Source: Marinomonas ostreistagni (GTDB taxonomy: Bacteria > Pseudomonadota > Gammaproteobacteria > Pseudomonadales > Marinomonadaceae). From it: 64,000 nucleotides of DNA. How positions within the stretch are numbered: position 1 is the stretch's first letter; the number at the start of each line of letters is the position of its first letter. A program made the position numbers and the translations under genes. Shown here piece by piece: positions 1 through 7,851 of this stretch. The notes beneath the pieces were generated by a model. The model did not search any database. It was not told the DNA's origin and saw only the letters and a program-made list of their open reading frames with translations. The stretch is from contig NZ_JAFEKF010000004.1 in NCBI RefSeq assembly GCF_016888445.1, forward strand, positions 186,001 through 250,000, given 5' to 3'.

Positions 1-36
1 ATCATGGCCAAGCTTAAAGCAGAAGGAAAGCTGTAA
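1..36 (+). CDS. 3' end of an upstream gene (partial)
   Basis: Frame 1 reads IMAKLKAEGKL and stops with TAA at 34-36. That stop shares its last base with the ATG of the next gene (TAATG), the usual sign of translational coupling in an operon. The AGAAGGAAAG stretch inside this tail is the ribosome binding site of the next gene. Too little is left to identify the protein. Confidence 0.6.
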   Translation: MMAKLKAEGKL

Positions 37-866
37 TGAAAAAAGCACTTGTATTGGGCATGATGGCGTTGGCGAGTCAATTGGCCTTCGCCAGTGAGGC
101 GCGCGATGATCTTAAATCTTGCTACGATTATGCGCAGATCACGGACATGAAGCCTGCCACGCCACTACGGGATATTGTGGTAATGGTGGATCAAACGGTG
201 AACCTTGATACTAAGCTGAAAAAGACGGTGCACCGCCAAGTTCAGCAATTGGTTGAGCCTGGCGATCGTATTCGCATCGTATCGTTTTCTGCCAACGCTC
301 AAGGGCGCTATACCGATGTCACGTTTGATGGGCAGTTTGATCAAACGTTAGCACAAGATCAACGCAACGCTGCCAATCGCCTAGCCCTGAATAAGTTTGA
401 TAACTGCATGGCAATGCAAAGCACCAAAGCAATTGAGCTGGTGCACAAGCAGCTAAAAGGCTCGTTTCACGACAGCAGTCAGCATTACCCTAAAACGGAG
501 CTGGTTGGCTCTTTGCTAACCGTTTCAGAAGACGTGTTTGCAGATATTCAATCGGAGCGCACCATTTTGATTTTGGTGTCTGATATGATCGAAAACTCCG
601 ATGTTTCAAGCTTTTATAGCCAAGGTCACGTAAGACCGATCGATGCGAGCCAAGAGTTTGCTAAGTTTGCCGATATCATTCCACAGGGAGCATTAAACAA
701 CGCCGATGTGTTCGTGATTGGTGGCGGCTATGTACAGGGCGGTAAAGCGTATTCTTCTCAGGCGGCGATGCGTTCACTGGAGTCTTTTTGGCAGCAGGTG
801 ATTGCTCAAGCGGGCGGTCAGCTGGTGAAATTTGGCGCACCGCAACTGCTGACGGATATTCAGTAG
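36..866 (+). CDS. Secreted von Willebrand factor A-like protein, unknown role
   Basis: 276 aa. It starts with a clear Sec signal peptide (MKKA, hydrophobic core, cleavage after LAFA near residue 19), so the product should be periplasmic. Residues 45-60 (DIVVMVDQTVNLD) look like the first strand and metal site of a VWA domain, but the usual DxSxS is changed to DQTVN. Later segments such as ILILVSDMIENSD near 180 and ADVFVIGGGY near 230 fit the remaining strands of that fold. It is coupled to an upstream gene by a one-base overlap and is followed by a strong terminator, so it is the last gene of an operon. The VWA assignment is from motif pattern only; partner and ligand are unknown. Confidence 0.6.
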   Translation: MKKALVLGMMALASQLAFASEARDDLKSCYDYAQITDMKPATPLRDIVVMVDQTVNLDTKLKKTVHRQVQQLVEPGDRIRIVSFSANAQGRYTDVTFDGQFDQTLAQDQRNAANRLALNKFDNCMAMQSTKAIELVHKQLKGSFHDSSQHYPKTELVGSLLTVSEDVFADIQSERTILILVSDMIENSDVSSFYSQGHVRPIDASQEFAKFADIIPQGALNNADVFVIGGGYVQGGKAYSSQAAMRSLESFWQQVIAQAGGQLVKFGAPQLLTDIQ

Positions 867-890
867 TCGTCTTACTCTGCTAGTACGAGA

Positions 891-927
891 AATCGCTCAT
901 AGGTACTCCTATGGGCGATTTTTTTTG
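891..927 (+). terminator. Rho-independent terminator
   Basis: A 13-bp stem (891-903 with 908-920, one wobble pair, TACT loop) is followed by a run of T residues. It closes the operon that ends at 866. Confidence 0.85.
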
Positions 928-1012
928 TGTTGGTGAAATCTAGTTAACACGGTTCAGCCGTTGCTTGAGAGCTGGTATGCTACGCGTTTTACGCGACAAT
1001 CGAGAGTGTTTG

Positions 1013-1261
1013 ATGATTAACGATAATGAAGTAATTGATACCCTAGAAGAGTTGGAGTCGTTTTTGTTGGCGGTTGAAAGTGGCGCCTTCGGCCTGAATA
1101 ACCCTGCTGGCGTGGCGTTGGCGACCAATAATTCTGACGGTCGTCCGTTTGTAGCGGTGCTGGACAATAACCATCAGTTACTATTAGGGCGTTGGGTATC
1201 ACAAGAAGTGTTTGAAAACGGTAAAGACTTGGTGCGTAACGGTCCAAGTAAAACACATTAA
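1013..1261 (+). CDS. Small protein of unknown function
   Basis: 82 aa from the ATG at 1013. A longer frame from TTG at 965 exists but has no better ribosome site. The sequence is acidic and soluble (LEELESFLLAVESGAFGLNNPAGVAL), with no signal peptide or membrane segment. I do not recognise the family. It lies 44 bases upstream of a second unknown gene on the same strand with no terminator between them, so the two are probably cotranscribed. Confidence 0.5.
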   Translation: MINDNEVIDTLEELESFLLAVESGAFGLNNPAGVALATNNSDGRPFVAVLDNNHQLLLGRWVSQEVFENGKDLVRNGPSKTH

Positions 1262-1305
1262 TTAGCAGATACACGCACAGCTCAGCAAAGATGGGGAATC
1301 AGGTT

Positions 1306-1656
1306 ATGGATATTGTACAACGCTCAGATGAAGACATTCGCGTGCTGGCTGAAGCCATTTGGGATGACATGATCAAAGGGTCCAATAGTAAAGATTGGGC
1401 GCTGTTTGCCAAACACATGGCGGCAGAATCCGTCACCGATCAAGCCCGTGCCATGGTGGAGCATCAATGGCAATACAGCAAATTGTTTACCTCATTGATT
1501 GAGCAGCCTGAGTATATGGGCATTTTGCGTCAGACGGATCATGTGCTGGTGCTGTTTAAACAGTTAAGCTCTAAAGCTGAAGGTGAGTATCTTGCTATGC
1601 TGTATTTGAAAACCATCGACGATGAGGTCAAGGTCGTCGGCTCTTGGATTCGCTAA
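1306..1656 (+). CDS. Small protein of unknown function, possibly NTF2-like
   Basis: 116 aa from the ATG at 1306, which has GGGGA eight bases upstream. The ATG at 1291 in the same frame has a poorer site. The N-terminus is helical and acidic, and the C-terminus ends in strands (LAMLYLKTIDDEVKVVGSWIR), a layout reminiscent of the NTF2/SnoaL fold. No catalytic residues can be assigned. It is probably cotranscribed with the gene at 1013. The fold suggestion is weak; hypothetical protein is the safe label. Confidence 0.5.
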   Translation: MDIVQRSDEDIRVLAEAIWDDMIKGSNSKDWALFAKHMAAESVTDQARAMVEHQWQYSKLFTSLIEQPEYMGILRQTDHVLVLFKQLSSKAEGEYLAMLYLKTIDDEVKVVGSWIR

Positions 1657-1674
1657 GCATAGTCTTCGAAACTG

Positions 1675-2139
1675 TCAGGGCAAATCAATGGCAGTTTCGA
1701 ACTTATCACGCTTCATAGAAATCAGTGTGCGAAACTTACGCACATTGGTGTCTGAATAGAGTAAACGGTCGCATAATGCTTCATAGGCCACCATATCTGT
1801 CACCATCACCACTAAGACAAAATCCACTTCTCCTGTGACCTGATAACACTGCTTCACCTCTGGCGTTGCCTGTACGCGTTGTACAAACGCTTGAAACAAG
1901 TGCTTGTGATCGCGCTCCATAAATACTTCCACCACCATATGCAGCATAGGGCCAAGCTTGCTGGGCTCAAGTAGAGTTACTTGACGGGCAATGTAGCCCT
2001 CATTGGTGAGTCGTTTGACGCGCTTTAAGCAGGCGGGCGGCGACAGACCGACAACTTCGGCCAGTTGTACGTTAGTAAGGCGGCTGTCCTGTTGCAGTTG
2101 CCTTAAGATATTACGATCAATGTTGTCTAACTCTGCCAT
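1675..2139 (-). CDS. Lrp/AsnC family transcriptional regulator
   Basis: 154 aa, the usual length for this family. Residues 1-60 form the winged helix-turn-helix (LDNIDRNILRQLQQDSRL, then LAEVVGLSPPACLKRVKRL). Residues 65-150 are the RAM ligand-binding domain, with the expected segment VTGEVDFVLVVMV. Such proteins bind DNA as dimers or octamers and respond to amino acids. It is divergent from the membrane protein at 2268 across an AT-rich 128-base region, so control of that neighbour is likely. The effector cannot be read from the sequence. Confidence 0.9.
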   Translation of the reverse strand: MAELDNIDRNILRQLQQDSRLTNVQLAEVVGLSPPACLKRVKRLTNEGYIARQVTLLEPSKLGPMLHMVVEVFMERDHKHLFQAFVQRVQATPEVKQCYQVTGEVDFVLVVMVTDMVAYEALCDRLLYSDTNVRKFRTLISMKRDKFETAIDLP

Positions 2140-2267
2140 GATTAATAATATTTCTTAAATTGCTTAAAAAACAAATTTATCAGGCTGTCTTAAGCTATTA
2201 AAGAGAAATTATTTCGTCGCTGTGTTTTAGAATATCGGCCTAATCTATCGCAATTGAGCTTTTGACC

Positions 2268-3218
2268 ATGAACAAGTTTTATCACGCCAGTGTGGCATTG
2301 GTGCGGGAATCCGTACGCGTTTACTGGACCTTATTAAAGGTCATGATTCCAGCCTTATTGATCGTCAAAGCGCTTGAATCATTTGGCGGTATTGATCTAT
2401 TTGGCCAGCTGTTATCCCCCTTGATGCAATTAGTAGGGCTACCGGATGAGCTGGGCATTGTCTGGGCCACACTCATACTGACCAATATTTATGCTGGCAT
2501 GATTGTGTTTTTTAACCTGGGCGTCTCGGAAAGCTTAAGTGTGGCGCAGGTCACAGTTTTAGGCGTGCTGGCATTGCTGTCCCACGCTTTGCCAGTAGAA
2601 GGTGCGATTGCCAAGCGTATGGGCGTGGGTTGGCGGGTAACCATTGCGTTGCGTTTTGGTGGCGCTTTGGTGTTGGGCTGTTTGTTGCACCATGTGTATC
2701 AGTACTTCGATCTTTTGCAGCAGCCAAGTCAATTATTGTGGCAGCCTGCCTTAAGCCAAGATCCTAGCTTACTGGCGTGGGCGTTGGGGCAAGTAAAAAC
2801 CTTAGCCTCAGTGTACGTGGTAATTTTGACATTGATGACGCTGCTGCAGATATTACGCGTGTTGGGTATTGAGCGCTTAGTTCACATGCTGCTATATCCG
2901 GTGCTGCGCATGCTTGGCATCGGCAAAGAAGCGGCCAATGTCGCGGTGATTGGTGCTGTACTGGGATTGACCTTTGGGGCGGGGTTGCTGATTAAAGAAG
3001 CAGAGTCTGGGCGCCTTAGTCGACGAGATATTTTCTTGACCATTGGTTTTTTAAGTCTGTGTCACAGCGTAATAGAAGACACTATGCTGGTAATGCTGTT
3101 AGGAGCGGATTTATCCGGTGTGTTGTGGGCGCGTTTAGTCTTTGCATTAGTGGTGATCGGTATTTTGGCGCGGTTATCGTTCGTCAATAAGCGCCTTGCC
3201 GCCTTAGATTCTCAGTAA
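2268..3218 (+). CDS. Nucleoside-recognition (Gate) domain membrane protein
   Basis: 316 aa from the ATG at 2268; the TTG two codons upstream is a less likely start. At least seven hydrophobic segments span the protein, with two similar halves separated near residue 160, the layout of the Gate / nucleoside-recognition family (PF07670). Features include LLSHALPVEGAIAKR in the first half and LSLCHSVIEDTMLVMLLGA in the second. These proteins are inner-membrane carriers of uncertain substrate. Divergence from an Lrp/AsnC regulator suggests amino-acid-responsive control and perhaps an amino acid or derivative as substrate, but this is inference. Confidence 0.75.
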   Translation: MNKFYHASVALVRESVRVYWTLLKVMIPALLIVKALESFGGIDLFGQLLSPLMQLVGLPDELGIVWATLILTNIYAGMIVFFNLGVSESLSVAQVTVLGVLALLSHALPVEGAIAKRMGVGWRVTIALRFGGALVLGCLLHHVYQYFDLLQQPSQLLWQPALSQDPSLLAWALGQVKTLASVYVVILTLMTLLQILRVLGIERLVHMLLYPVLRMLGIGKEAANVAVIGAVLGLTFGAGLLIKEAESGRLSRRDIFLTIGFLSLCHSVIEDTMLVMLLGADLSGVLWARLVFALVVIGILARLSFVNKRLAALDSQ

Positions 3219-3687
3219 CAAAGCTTGATGTCAGTTTGATGACCTATAAATGTATCGAAAAGATTGATTGATCATGTTCTATTTCTTTGATGTCAATTAT
3301 GAAAGAGAGGGCGGTTTTACTATTTCATTTTAATACATAATAAGGTCATTATTGCCGCACTAGTGAATGGTTAGTGTCAAAAGAAGCAAGAATTAAGCTT
3401 TTCTGTACTTAATGTATGACGAATAGGTGCTGTGTATTTGACATTTTTTACGGTTTGTTTGGGAATATGGCTAGTATTACTAAATTGGTGCGTTTAGCGG
3501 CTATTTAGACGCATTTCTCTACTTGTAGTAAGCATTTGGGAACGCTTTTCTAAGCTCTTTTTTTATTTTTAGGGGGCGCTAATATTCATCTCATCGAAGC
3601 GCAGCGGACATCAAACAGAGTCCACTGCATGACAGACAAGGCGCTCACCACATCCGGTTTGAGCCCATAGATAAAAAGGTGAATAGT
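3219..3687. other. Long AT-rich intergenic region / leader
   Basis: 469 bases without a credible gene. A perfect -35 hexamer TTGACA lies at 3438-3443 but no good -10 sits at standard spacing. Near the 3' end, short inverted repeats (GCGCT 3576-3580 with AGCGC 3598-3602; GGAC and GTCC further on) could fold in a leader RNA ahead of the gene at 3688. The AAAAAGGTG ribosome site lies just before that gene. I cannot assign a known riboswitch class. Confidence 0.4.
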
Positions 3688-3975
3688 ATGAACTTCAAAA
3701 CTCCAGCATTGATCGCAGCTCTAGCTCTAACAGCAACTACATCTTTCGCTTCTAGCGACGAAAACAACCTTGTAGAAGATTACCTAAATGCACAAGCACA
3801 TGTGAAAGCGATTTCAGCACAGCTTGAATCAATGGGTGTAGAGCACGATGCCAACGTTGAGTTTAACAACCCAACACCACTAACACTTAAGTTAGATGCT
3901 TACGAAGACAAACTAGCTGAGCTACAAAGCCAGTTCGATGTTGCGCACAACACAGTGACAACTGAAGCTAACTAA
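3688..3975 (+). CDS. Small secreted acidic protein, family copy 1
   Basis: 95 aa from the ATG at 3688 (AAGGTG upstream). It has a signal peptide cleaved near TTSFAS at about 22, then a short acidic and largely helical mature part of about 73 residues (SSDENNLVEDYLNAQAHV, SAQLESMG, KLDAYEDKLAELQSQFDV). It closely resembles the protein at 4786: both begin the mature part SSDEN and end NTVT-EAN. Restricted Leu and Asn codon choice (many CTA and AAC) and a strong terminator suggest high expression. No named family is recognised. A periplasmic coiled-coil or envelope role is possible. Confidence 0.7.
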   Translation: MNFKTPALIAALALTATTSFASSDENNLVEDYLNAQAHVKAISAQLESMGVEHDANVEFNNPTPLTLKLDAYEDKLAELQSQFDVAHNTVTTEAN

Positions 3976-4007
3976 GCTTCAACCCTGATACTCTAGCCGA
4001 GTGAACG

Positions 4008-4044
4008 AAGCCCCGATTGGCATCAGCCATCGGGGCTTTGTTTT
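4008..4044 (+). terminator. Rho-independent terminator
   Basis: GC-rich stem AAGCCCCGA...TCGGGGCTT (4008-4038) followed by TGTTTTG. It ends the transcript of the gene at 3688. Confidence 0.85.
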
Positions 4045-4224
4045 GTCTGCTTTGTTTTGTTCTGGTTAGCCGCTAGAAGCAAGACTCATTAGTAAGCCAT
4101 AGGTAAGTGATCTGAATTAAGTAAGTGCCAAGCCAGCCAGACATTTAAATTCGATGGTCTATGCACGAAAACAGCGCAAGATGTGATCGGGGCTGCACAA
4201 TTGCGTTATGAGGCATGTGTTTGG

Positions 4225-4264
4225 AAGTGATAAAAAGCTCTAGTGTGGATGCTTCTTATCACTT
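4225..4264. repeat. 14-bp inverted repeat with 12-base loop
   Basis: AAGTGATAAAAAGC at 4225-4238 pairs with GCTTCTTATCACTT at 4251-4264 with one mismatch. It lies in a gene-free stretch and is followed only by a short TTTAATT, so it is either a weak terminator, an operator or part of a structured transcript. Confidence 0.5.
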
Positions 4265-4470
4265 TAATTGGAATATTTATAGAATGTGCAATGGATGCAT
4301 TATCGCTGCGTGTTCGGCGCAATTATGCGTATTTCATCGCTTCGGGGAAGAACTTTGGAATGGGCCATGAGCCTCTTTCGCTCTCCGATTTGAGTGGCTA
4401 ATATTTAACCCATCGATCGGCAACATGCTTTGCCACGAAAAATAAAGAGACCTTATATAGGAGGTTCAAG

Positions 4471-4734
4471 ATGAAAAAACTACTAACCATGACCACGGCA
4501 CTTTTGGCCACTGCGACCATCTCTACTGCAGGTTTTGCTGAAGAGACTCGCGATGACTTGCGCAAGGCACAAGCGAGCAATGCTTCTTTGTCAGCGCAGC
4601 TTGAAACCATGGGTTATGAAGTGAATGAATTAGATCTTGATCGCGCCATTCCCGTCTCACGCAAGCTAGATATGGTCGAAGACCAAAATGATGAGCTACG
4701 CGATACGCTCAATGATTTGAAGCTTGAAAACTAA
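4471..4734 (+). CDS. Small secreted acidic protein, family copy 2 (divergent)
   Basis: 87 aa with a strong AGGAGG ribosome site. The signal peptide is cleaved near AGFAEE at about 22. The mature part is acidic and predicted mostly coiled-coil (DDLRKAQASNASLSAQLETMG, KLDMVEDQNDELRDTLNDL). It shares the SAQLE-MG segment and the pattern P-S-x-KLDM-ED with copies 1 and 3, but lacks their common C-terminal tail. It is 51 bases upstream of copy 3 with no terminator between, so the two are probably one transcript. Function unknown. Confidence 0.7.
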   Translation: MKKLLTMTTALLATATISTAGFAEETRDDLRKAQASNASLSAQLETMGYEVNELDLDRAIPVSRKLDMVEDQNDELRDTLNDLKLEN

Positions 4735-4785
4735 TATTTGGCCTTGCCAAATCCCTTGTCACTAAGTAGAGAAAAGGAGAGCACC

Positions 4786-5058
4786 ATGAACATTAAAACG
4801 ACAGCCATTGCAGCCACATTAGCATTGACAGCATCAGCAGGTTTCGCTTCAAGCGATGAGAACCATCTGTTGGATAACTACCTAGATGCGAAAGCGAATG
4901 CTCAGCAAGTTTCAGAGCAGATCGAAACCAATCCTAATGTGAACTACAACACATCTGCGCCAATCAACCAAAAGCTTGAGGCGTATGAGACCAAAGTTGA
5001 TGCGTTAGAAAATCAATTTGATGTAGAACGTAACACAGTTACTAACGAAGCCAACTAA
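4786..5058 (+). CDS. Small secreted acidic protein, family copy 3
   Basis: 90 aa from the ATG at 4786, which has AAAGGAGAG just upstream; the longer frame from 4738 has no such site. Its signal peptide ends near SAGFAS. The mature part SSDENHLLDNYLDAKANA and the tail VDALENQFDVERNTVTNEAN match copy 1 almost residue for residue, and an NPNVNY segment replaces the glycine region of copy 1. The middle motif APINQKLEAYETK matches TPLTLKLDAYEDK of copy 1. A perfect terminator follows. It is probably a periplasmic protein produced in quantity; no known family is recognised. Confidence 0.7.
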   Translation: MNIKTTAIAATLALTASAGFASSDENHLLDNYLDAKANAQQVSEQIETNPNVNYNTSAPINQKLEAYETKVDALENQFDVERNTVTNEAN

Positions 5059-5087
5059 GAAAGTCGTTTTGTCGGTTAACTGAGCAT

Positions 5088-5126
5088 AAAAAGCCCCGAT
5101 AAGGATTCCTTATCGGGGCTTTTTGT
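5088..5126 (+). terminator. Strong Rho-independent terminator
   Basis: Perfect 13-bp stem AGCCCCGATAAGG / CCTTATCGGGGCT (5092-5104 with 5108-5120), flanked by A and T runs. It can act on both strands and separates the small secreted genes from the convergent LysR gene. Confidence 0.9.
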
Positions 5127-5149
5127 TGGTTTTTTCTAAAGCGCCGTAA

Positions 5150-6043
5150 TCAGGTAGGCGCGACCGCTGATAGGGTTTGGTTTGCCTCAACACTCATAGG
5201 GTTAAAAACAGGGCTATCAACAATGATTTTCTCAAGACGTCGAGTGGCTTCGTTGACCTTGGGGGAGGTAAAAAGTGTGACTTCCATATCCGGCAGGGTT
5301 GGGAGCTCGCGGTGAATCACCAAATCATCCTCTAGGGTATGAAAAGGCACAATAGCGATGCCAATACCTGCACGCACTGCGGCTAGCACGCCTGCACGAC
5401 TTTGACTGGTAAAGGCAATGCGGTAAGCAATGCCTGCCTTATCGAGTGCTTCGCAAGCGTACTGGCGGTGCTTACAGCCTTCATCGAACACCACCAGCGG
5501 TAATACCGCCTGGGTATGCACAAAGTGATCTTGGCTACCGATCCATACCAGTTCATCGCGGCGTAAGCGGATGCCGCCTTCGCTCCCCGCCACCATTTCC
5601 ACTAGGGCAATATCCAGTTTGCCCTTGTCCATCAGCTCTACTAAATGATTAGGGCGATAATCACAAAACGCCTCTAGCTGTGCTTCTGGGTAACTAATGA
5701 TGAAGTCCTGCAAAATCGGTGCAAGGGTGCGGCTGGCGTATTGATCATGGGTGCCTAAACGAACCACGCCATCGATGTCCATGTTTTGAAACGAACCGAC
5801 GATCTGATCGTGCAGGTTCAGAAGCTGCTGAGCATGAGTACGCAGTTGATTGCCTGCTGCGGTCAAGCGTACACCGTGTTGGCCCCGCTCCATTAAAGGA
5901 TTGGCCACTAAGTCCTCTAAACGGTTCAGTTGCATGCTGACCGTGGAAGGCGCTTTATGTAGCTGTTTCGCGGCTTCGGTTAAGTTCAAGGTGTCTGCCA
6001 CGACCATAAAAGTACGTAATAAATTAATCGGTAAATCGTGCAT
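5150..6043 (-). CDS. LysR family transcriptional regulator
   Basis: 297 aa from the ATG at 6043 (MHDLPINLLRTF); a TTG five codons earlier is less likely. The N-terminal winged HTH is complete (LNLTEAAKQLHKAPSTVSMQLNRLE, residues about 18-45), followed by a LysR substrate-binding domain from about 88. It is divergent from the MFS gene at 6180 with 136 bases between, the classic arrangement in which a LysR protein controls the neighbouring transporter. The ligand is unknown. Confidence 0.9.
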   Translation of the reverse strand: MHDLPINLLRTFMVVADTLNLTEAAKQLHKAPSTVSMQLNRLEDLVANPLMERGQHGVRLTAAGNQLRTHAQQLLNLHDQIVGSFQNMDIDGVVRLGTHDQYASRTLAPILQDFIISYPEAQLEAFCDYRPNHLVELMDKGKLDIALVEMVAGSEGGIRLRRDELVWIGSQDHFVHTQAVLPLVVFDEGCKHRQYACEALDKAGIAYRIAFTSQSRAGVLAAVRAGIGIAIVPFHTLEDDLVIHRELPTLPDMEVTLFTSPKVNEATRRLEKIIVDSPVFNPMSVEANQTLSAVAPT

Positions 6044-6179
6044 GGCTTCAGTTTTCAATAAAGTTGAACGTAGAATTGAATTTTTATCGATTTACCGAAC
6101 AAAAGCAAGGGTCTATTATCCTCTCATCGGCAGCACAGCTGTCATTCTTTTAATGTCGATACGAGCTAGGAGTGTTGAG

Positions 6180-7391
6180 ATGCGCATGGCAATGACGTTT
6201 GGTTTTAATCAGGTGATCAGTCATGGCTTCGGCCTGTTTTTATTCGCGGCTATTTTGCCGCTGATGCAGGAGTCGATTGAGATCAGCAGTTGGTATTTGG
6301 CCGCGGCCGGTGCTTTAACGCAGCTGTCTTATTTGGCCGGCGCGATGATTTTAGGGGTGATTGGTCATCGCCTAGACTCAGGACGTTTATTGATTGCCAC
6401 CGGTGTGCTGACTTCGAGTTTGCTATTTACCATGGCGTGGCTAGATAACCCAATGATTATGATCGCCGTATTGACGGTGATGGCAGCGAGTGCCGCGATC
6501 AGTTGGGGCGGTATTGTGGAGTTGACCACTAGCCTGGGCCGTTTGGATCGCACGGCAACTAACTTGTCGATCGCCTCCAGTGGTACCGCTTGGGGCTACA
6601 GCTTGAATGGTTTGATTATCCTATTAGTCGTGCCAATGTTTGGTTGGCGCAGTGGTTGGATGGTGGCGTCGGCATTGGGCTTAGTAACCTTGTTTGCCAC
6701 GTTGAATCTATTAAAGCGCCTACGTGCACAAAGCCAAGAGCAAGACATCGAAGTAACCTTTGCACCAGAAGCGATGACCACAGGCAAACTGTTTAAGACC
6801 GTATTGCGTGAACGCACCGCTTTCTTGTCTTGCTTGGTATTGTTTTTAGTGGGCCTTTCAACCATGACGTTTTCTACTTGGTTGAACACCTTTTTGGCAC
6901 AACTAAATTTACCGCCAGCGCTGGGTGGCTACACTTGGAGTGTGATTGGTTTTACTGGCATGGTGGCAGGTTTCTTTGTTGGTAAGCTAGCGGATAAGCG
7001 AGGTCATGGCGTAGCGTTACTGACAATTTTTGGCGCTTTCGCTCTAGGTTTGATCGCTTTTACTTACGATCCAGCGCGTTTTGTGATGTTGGCAGGCTTT
7101 GGTTACGGTCTGATGTACTTCCCAATTTGGGGCATCGTAGCGGGCTGGGTCAGCAAGCAATACAGCTCTAAAGCAACCATGCAAATCAATGGCATCGGCA
7201 TGGTGACCTTTGGTATGGGTGGTGCGCTAGGTAACTTATTGGCGGGCGTGATCAATGATAAGACTGGCACCTTGCTCAATGTGTATTGGTTGATTGCTGC
7301 GATGGGCATCGTGTTGTTTTTTATCGCCGCTTACGTGTACTTGTCAGGCCGTAAAACCACAACACCAACACCTACGTTAGAAGCCTGCTAA
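6180..7391 (+). CDS. MFS transporter
   Basis: 403 aa from the ATG at 6180, with AGGAG eight bases upstream. A longer open frame reaches back into the divergent LysR gene but has no support. About twelve hydrophobic segments, with a basic cytoplasmic loop near residues 190-210 (LLKRLRAQSQEQD) between the two six-helix halves. The loop GKLADKRGHG after helix 8 matches the MFS signature loop. Substrate unknown; the adjacent divergent LysR protein probably regulates it. A terminator follows. Confidence 0.85.
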   Translation: MRMAMTFGFNQVISHGFGLFLFAAILPLMQESIEISSWYLAAAGALTQLSYLAGAMILGVIGHRLDSGRLLIATGVLTSSLLFTMAWLDNPMIMIAVLTVMAASAAISWGGIVELTTSLGRLDRTATNLSIASSGTAWGYSLNGLIILLVVPMFGWRSGWMVASALGLVTLFATLNLLKRLRAQSQEQDIEVTFAPEAMTTGKLFKTVLRERTAFLSCLVLFLVGLSTMTFSTWLNTFLAQLNLPPALGGYTWSVIGFTGMVAGFFVGKLADKRGHGVALLTIFGAFALGLIAFTYDPARFVMLAGFGYGLMYFPIWGIVAGWVSKQYSSKATMQINGIGMVTFGMGGALGNLLAGVINDKTGTLLNVYWLIAAMGIVLFFIAAYVYLSGRKTTTPTPTLEAC

Positions 7392-7420
7392 TCAAGCGAC
7401 TGATTTAAAAGCTTCCACCT

Positions 7421-7456
7421 GCCCGAGTTGCTTTGCTTAGCGCTCGGGCTTTTTTA
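7421..7456 (+). terminator. Rho-independent terminator
   Basis: Stem GCCCGAG (7423-7429) / CTCGGGC (7443-7449) followed by six T. It ends the MFS transcript. Confidence 0.75.
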
Positions 7457-7548
7457 TGTTTAAGGCGGCTTGGCATCTTTAAAGTGGCCATTTCGTCGCC
7501 ATGATCTAAGAGTCTAAACACTTATTTATCTGCTAAAGAGAGGGTCGT

Positions 7549-7851
7549 ATGTTTATTGCCATGAACCGCTTTAAAATCAAACTAGGATGCGAGCAAGAGT
7601 TTATCGATATCTGGAAAGGGCGTGATTCGTATCTGCACGAAGTGCTTGGGTTCAAGAGCTTTAACCTACTGCAAGGCGCGACCACTGAAGAGTACACCTT
7701 GTTTTCGTCCCATGCGGTGTGGGAATCACGCGAGGCGTTTGAAGGTTGGACTAAGTCGGAGGCGTTTCGTAAAGCCCACGCCAATGCGGGCAGCCGCAAA
7801 GAGATTTACATGGGGCCGCCGCAGCTAGAATGCTTCGAAGCGGTGCTTTAA
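7549..7851 (+). CDS. IsdG/HmoA-like heme-degrading monooxygenase (ABM fold)
   Basis: 100 aa, typical of a single antibiotic-biosynthesis-monooxygenase ferredoxin-like domain. The sequence begins MFIAMNRFKIK. Asn6, Trp67 and His77 fall at nearly the same positions as the Asn-Trp-His set needed for heme breakdown in IsdG-type enzymes (N7, W67, H77). The VWESREAF and SEAFRKAHAN segments match that group. A cytoplasmic role in iron release from heme is likely. AGAGAGGG precedes the start. Its 3' end overlaps the convergent regulator gene by four bases (7848-7851). Confidence 0.8.
   Translation: MFIAMNRFKIKLGCEQEFIDIWKGRDSYLHEVLGFKSFNLLQGATTEEYTLFSSHAVWESREAFEGWTKSEAFRKAHANAGSRKEIYMGPPQLECFEAVL

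Larger units (their letters stand above)
3976..4470. other. Intergenic region between small secreted protein genes
   Basis: 494 bases. It holds the terminator of the upstream gene (4008-4044), then about 425 bases without a convincing reading frame. A 14-bp inverted repeat at 4225-4264 is listed separately. AT-rich sequence precedes the AGGAGG-type ribosome site of the gene at 4471 (TAGGAGGTTCAAG). Confidence 0.45.

Noticed and set aside
36..120. Link between the VWA-like protein and the small secreted family through a shared EARDDL/ETRDDL start
   Set aside because: The match is only a few residues after a signal peptide and the rest of the proteins differ.
5850..6179. N-terminal extension of the MFS gene
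   Set aside because: It overlaps the divergent LysR coding region and its promoter; the ATG at 6180 has a good ribosome site and gives a normal transporter length.
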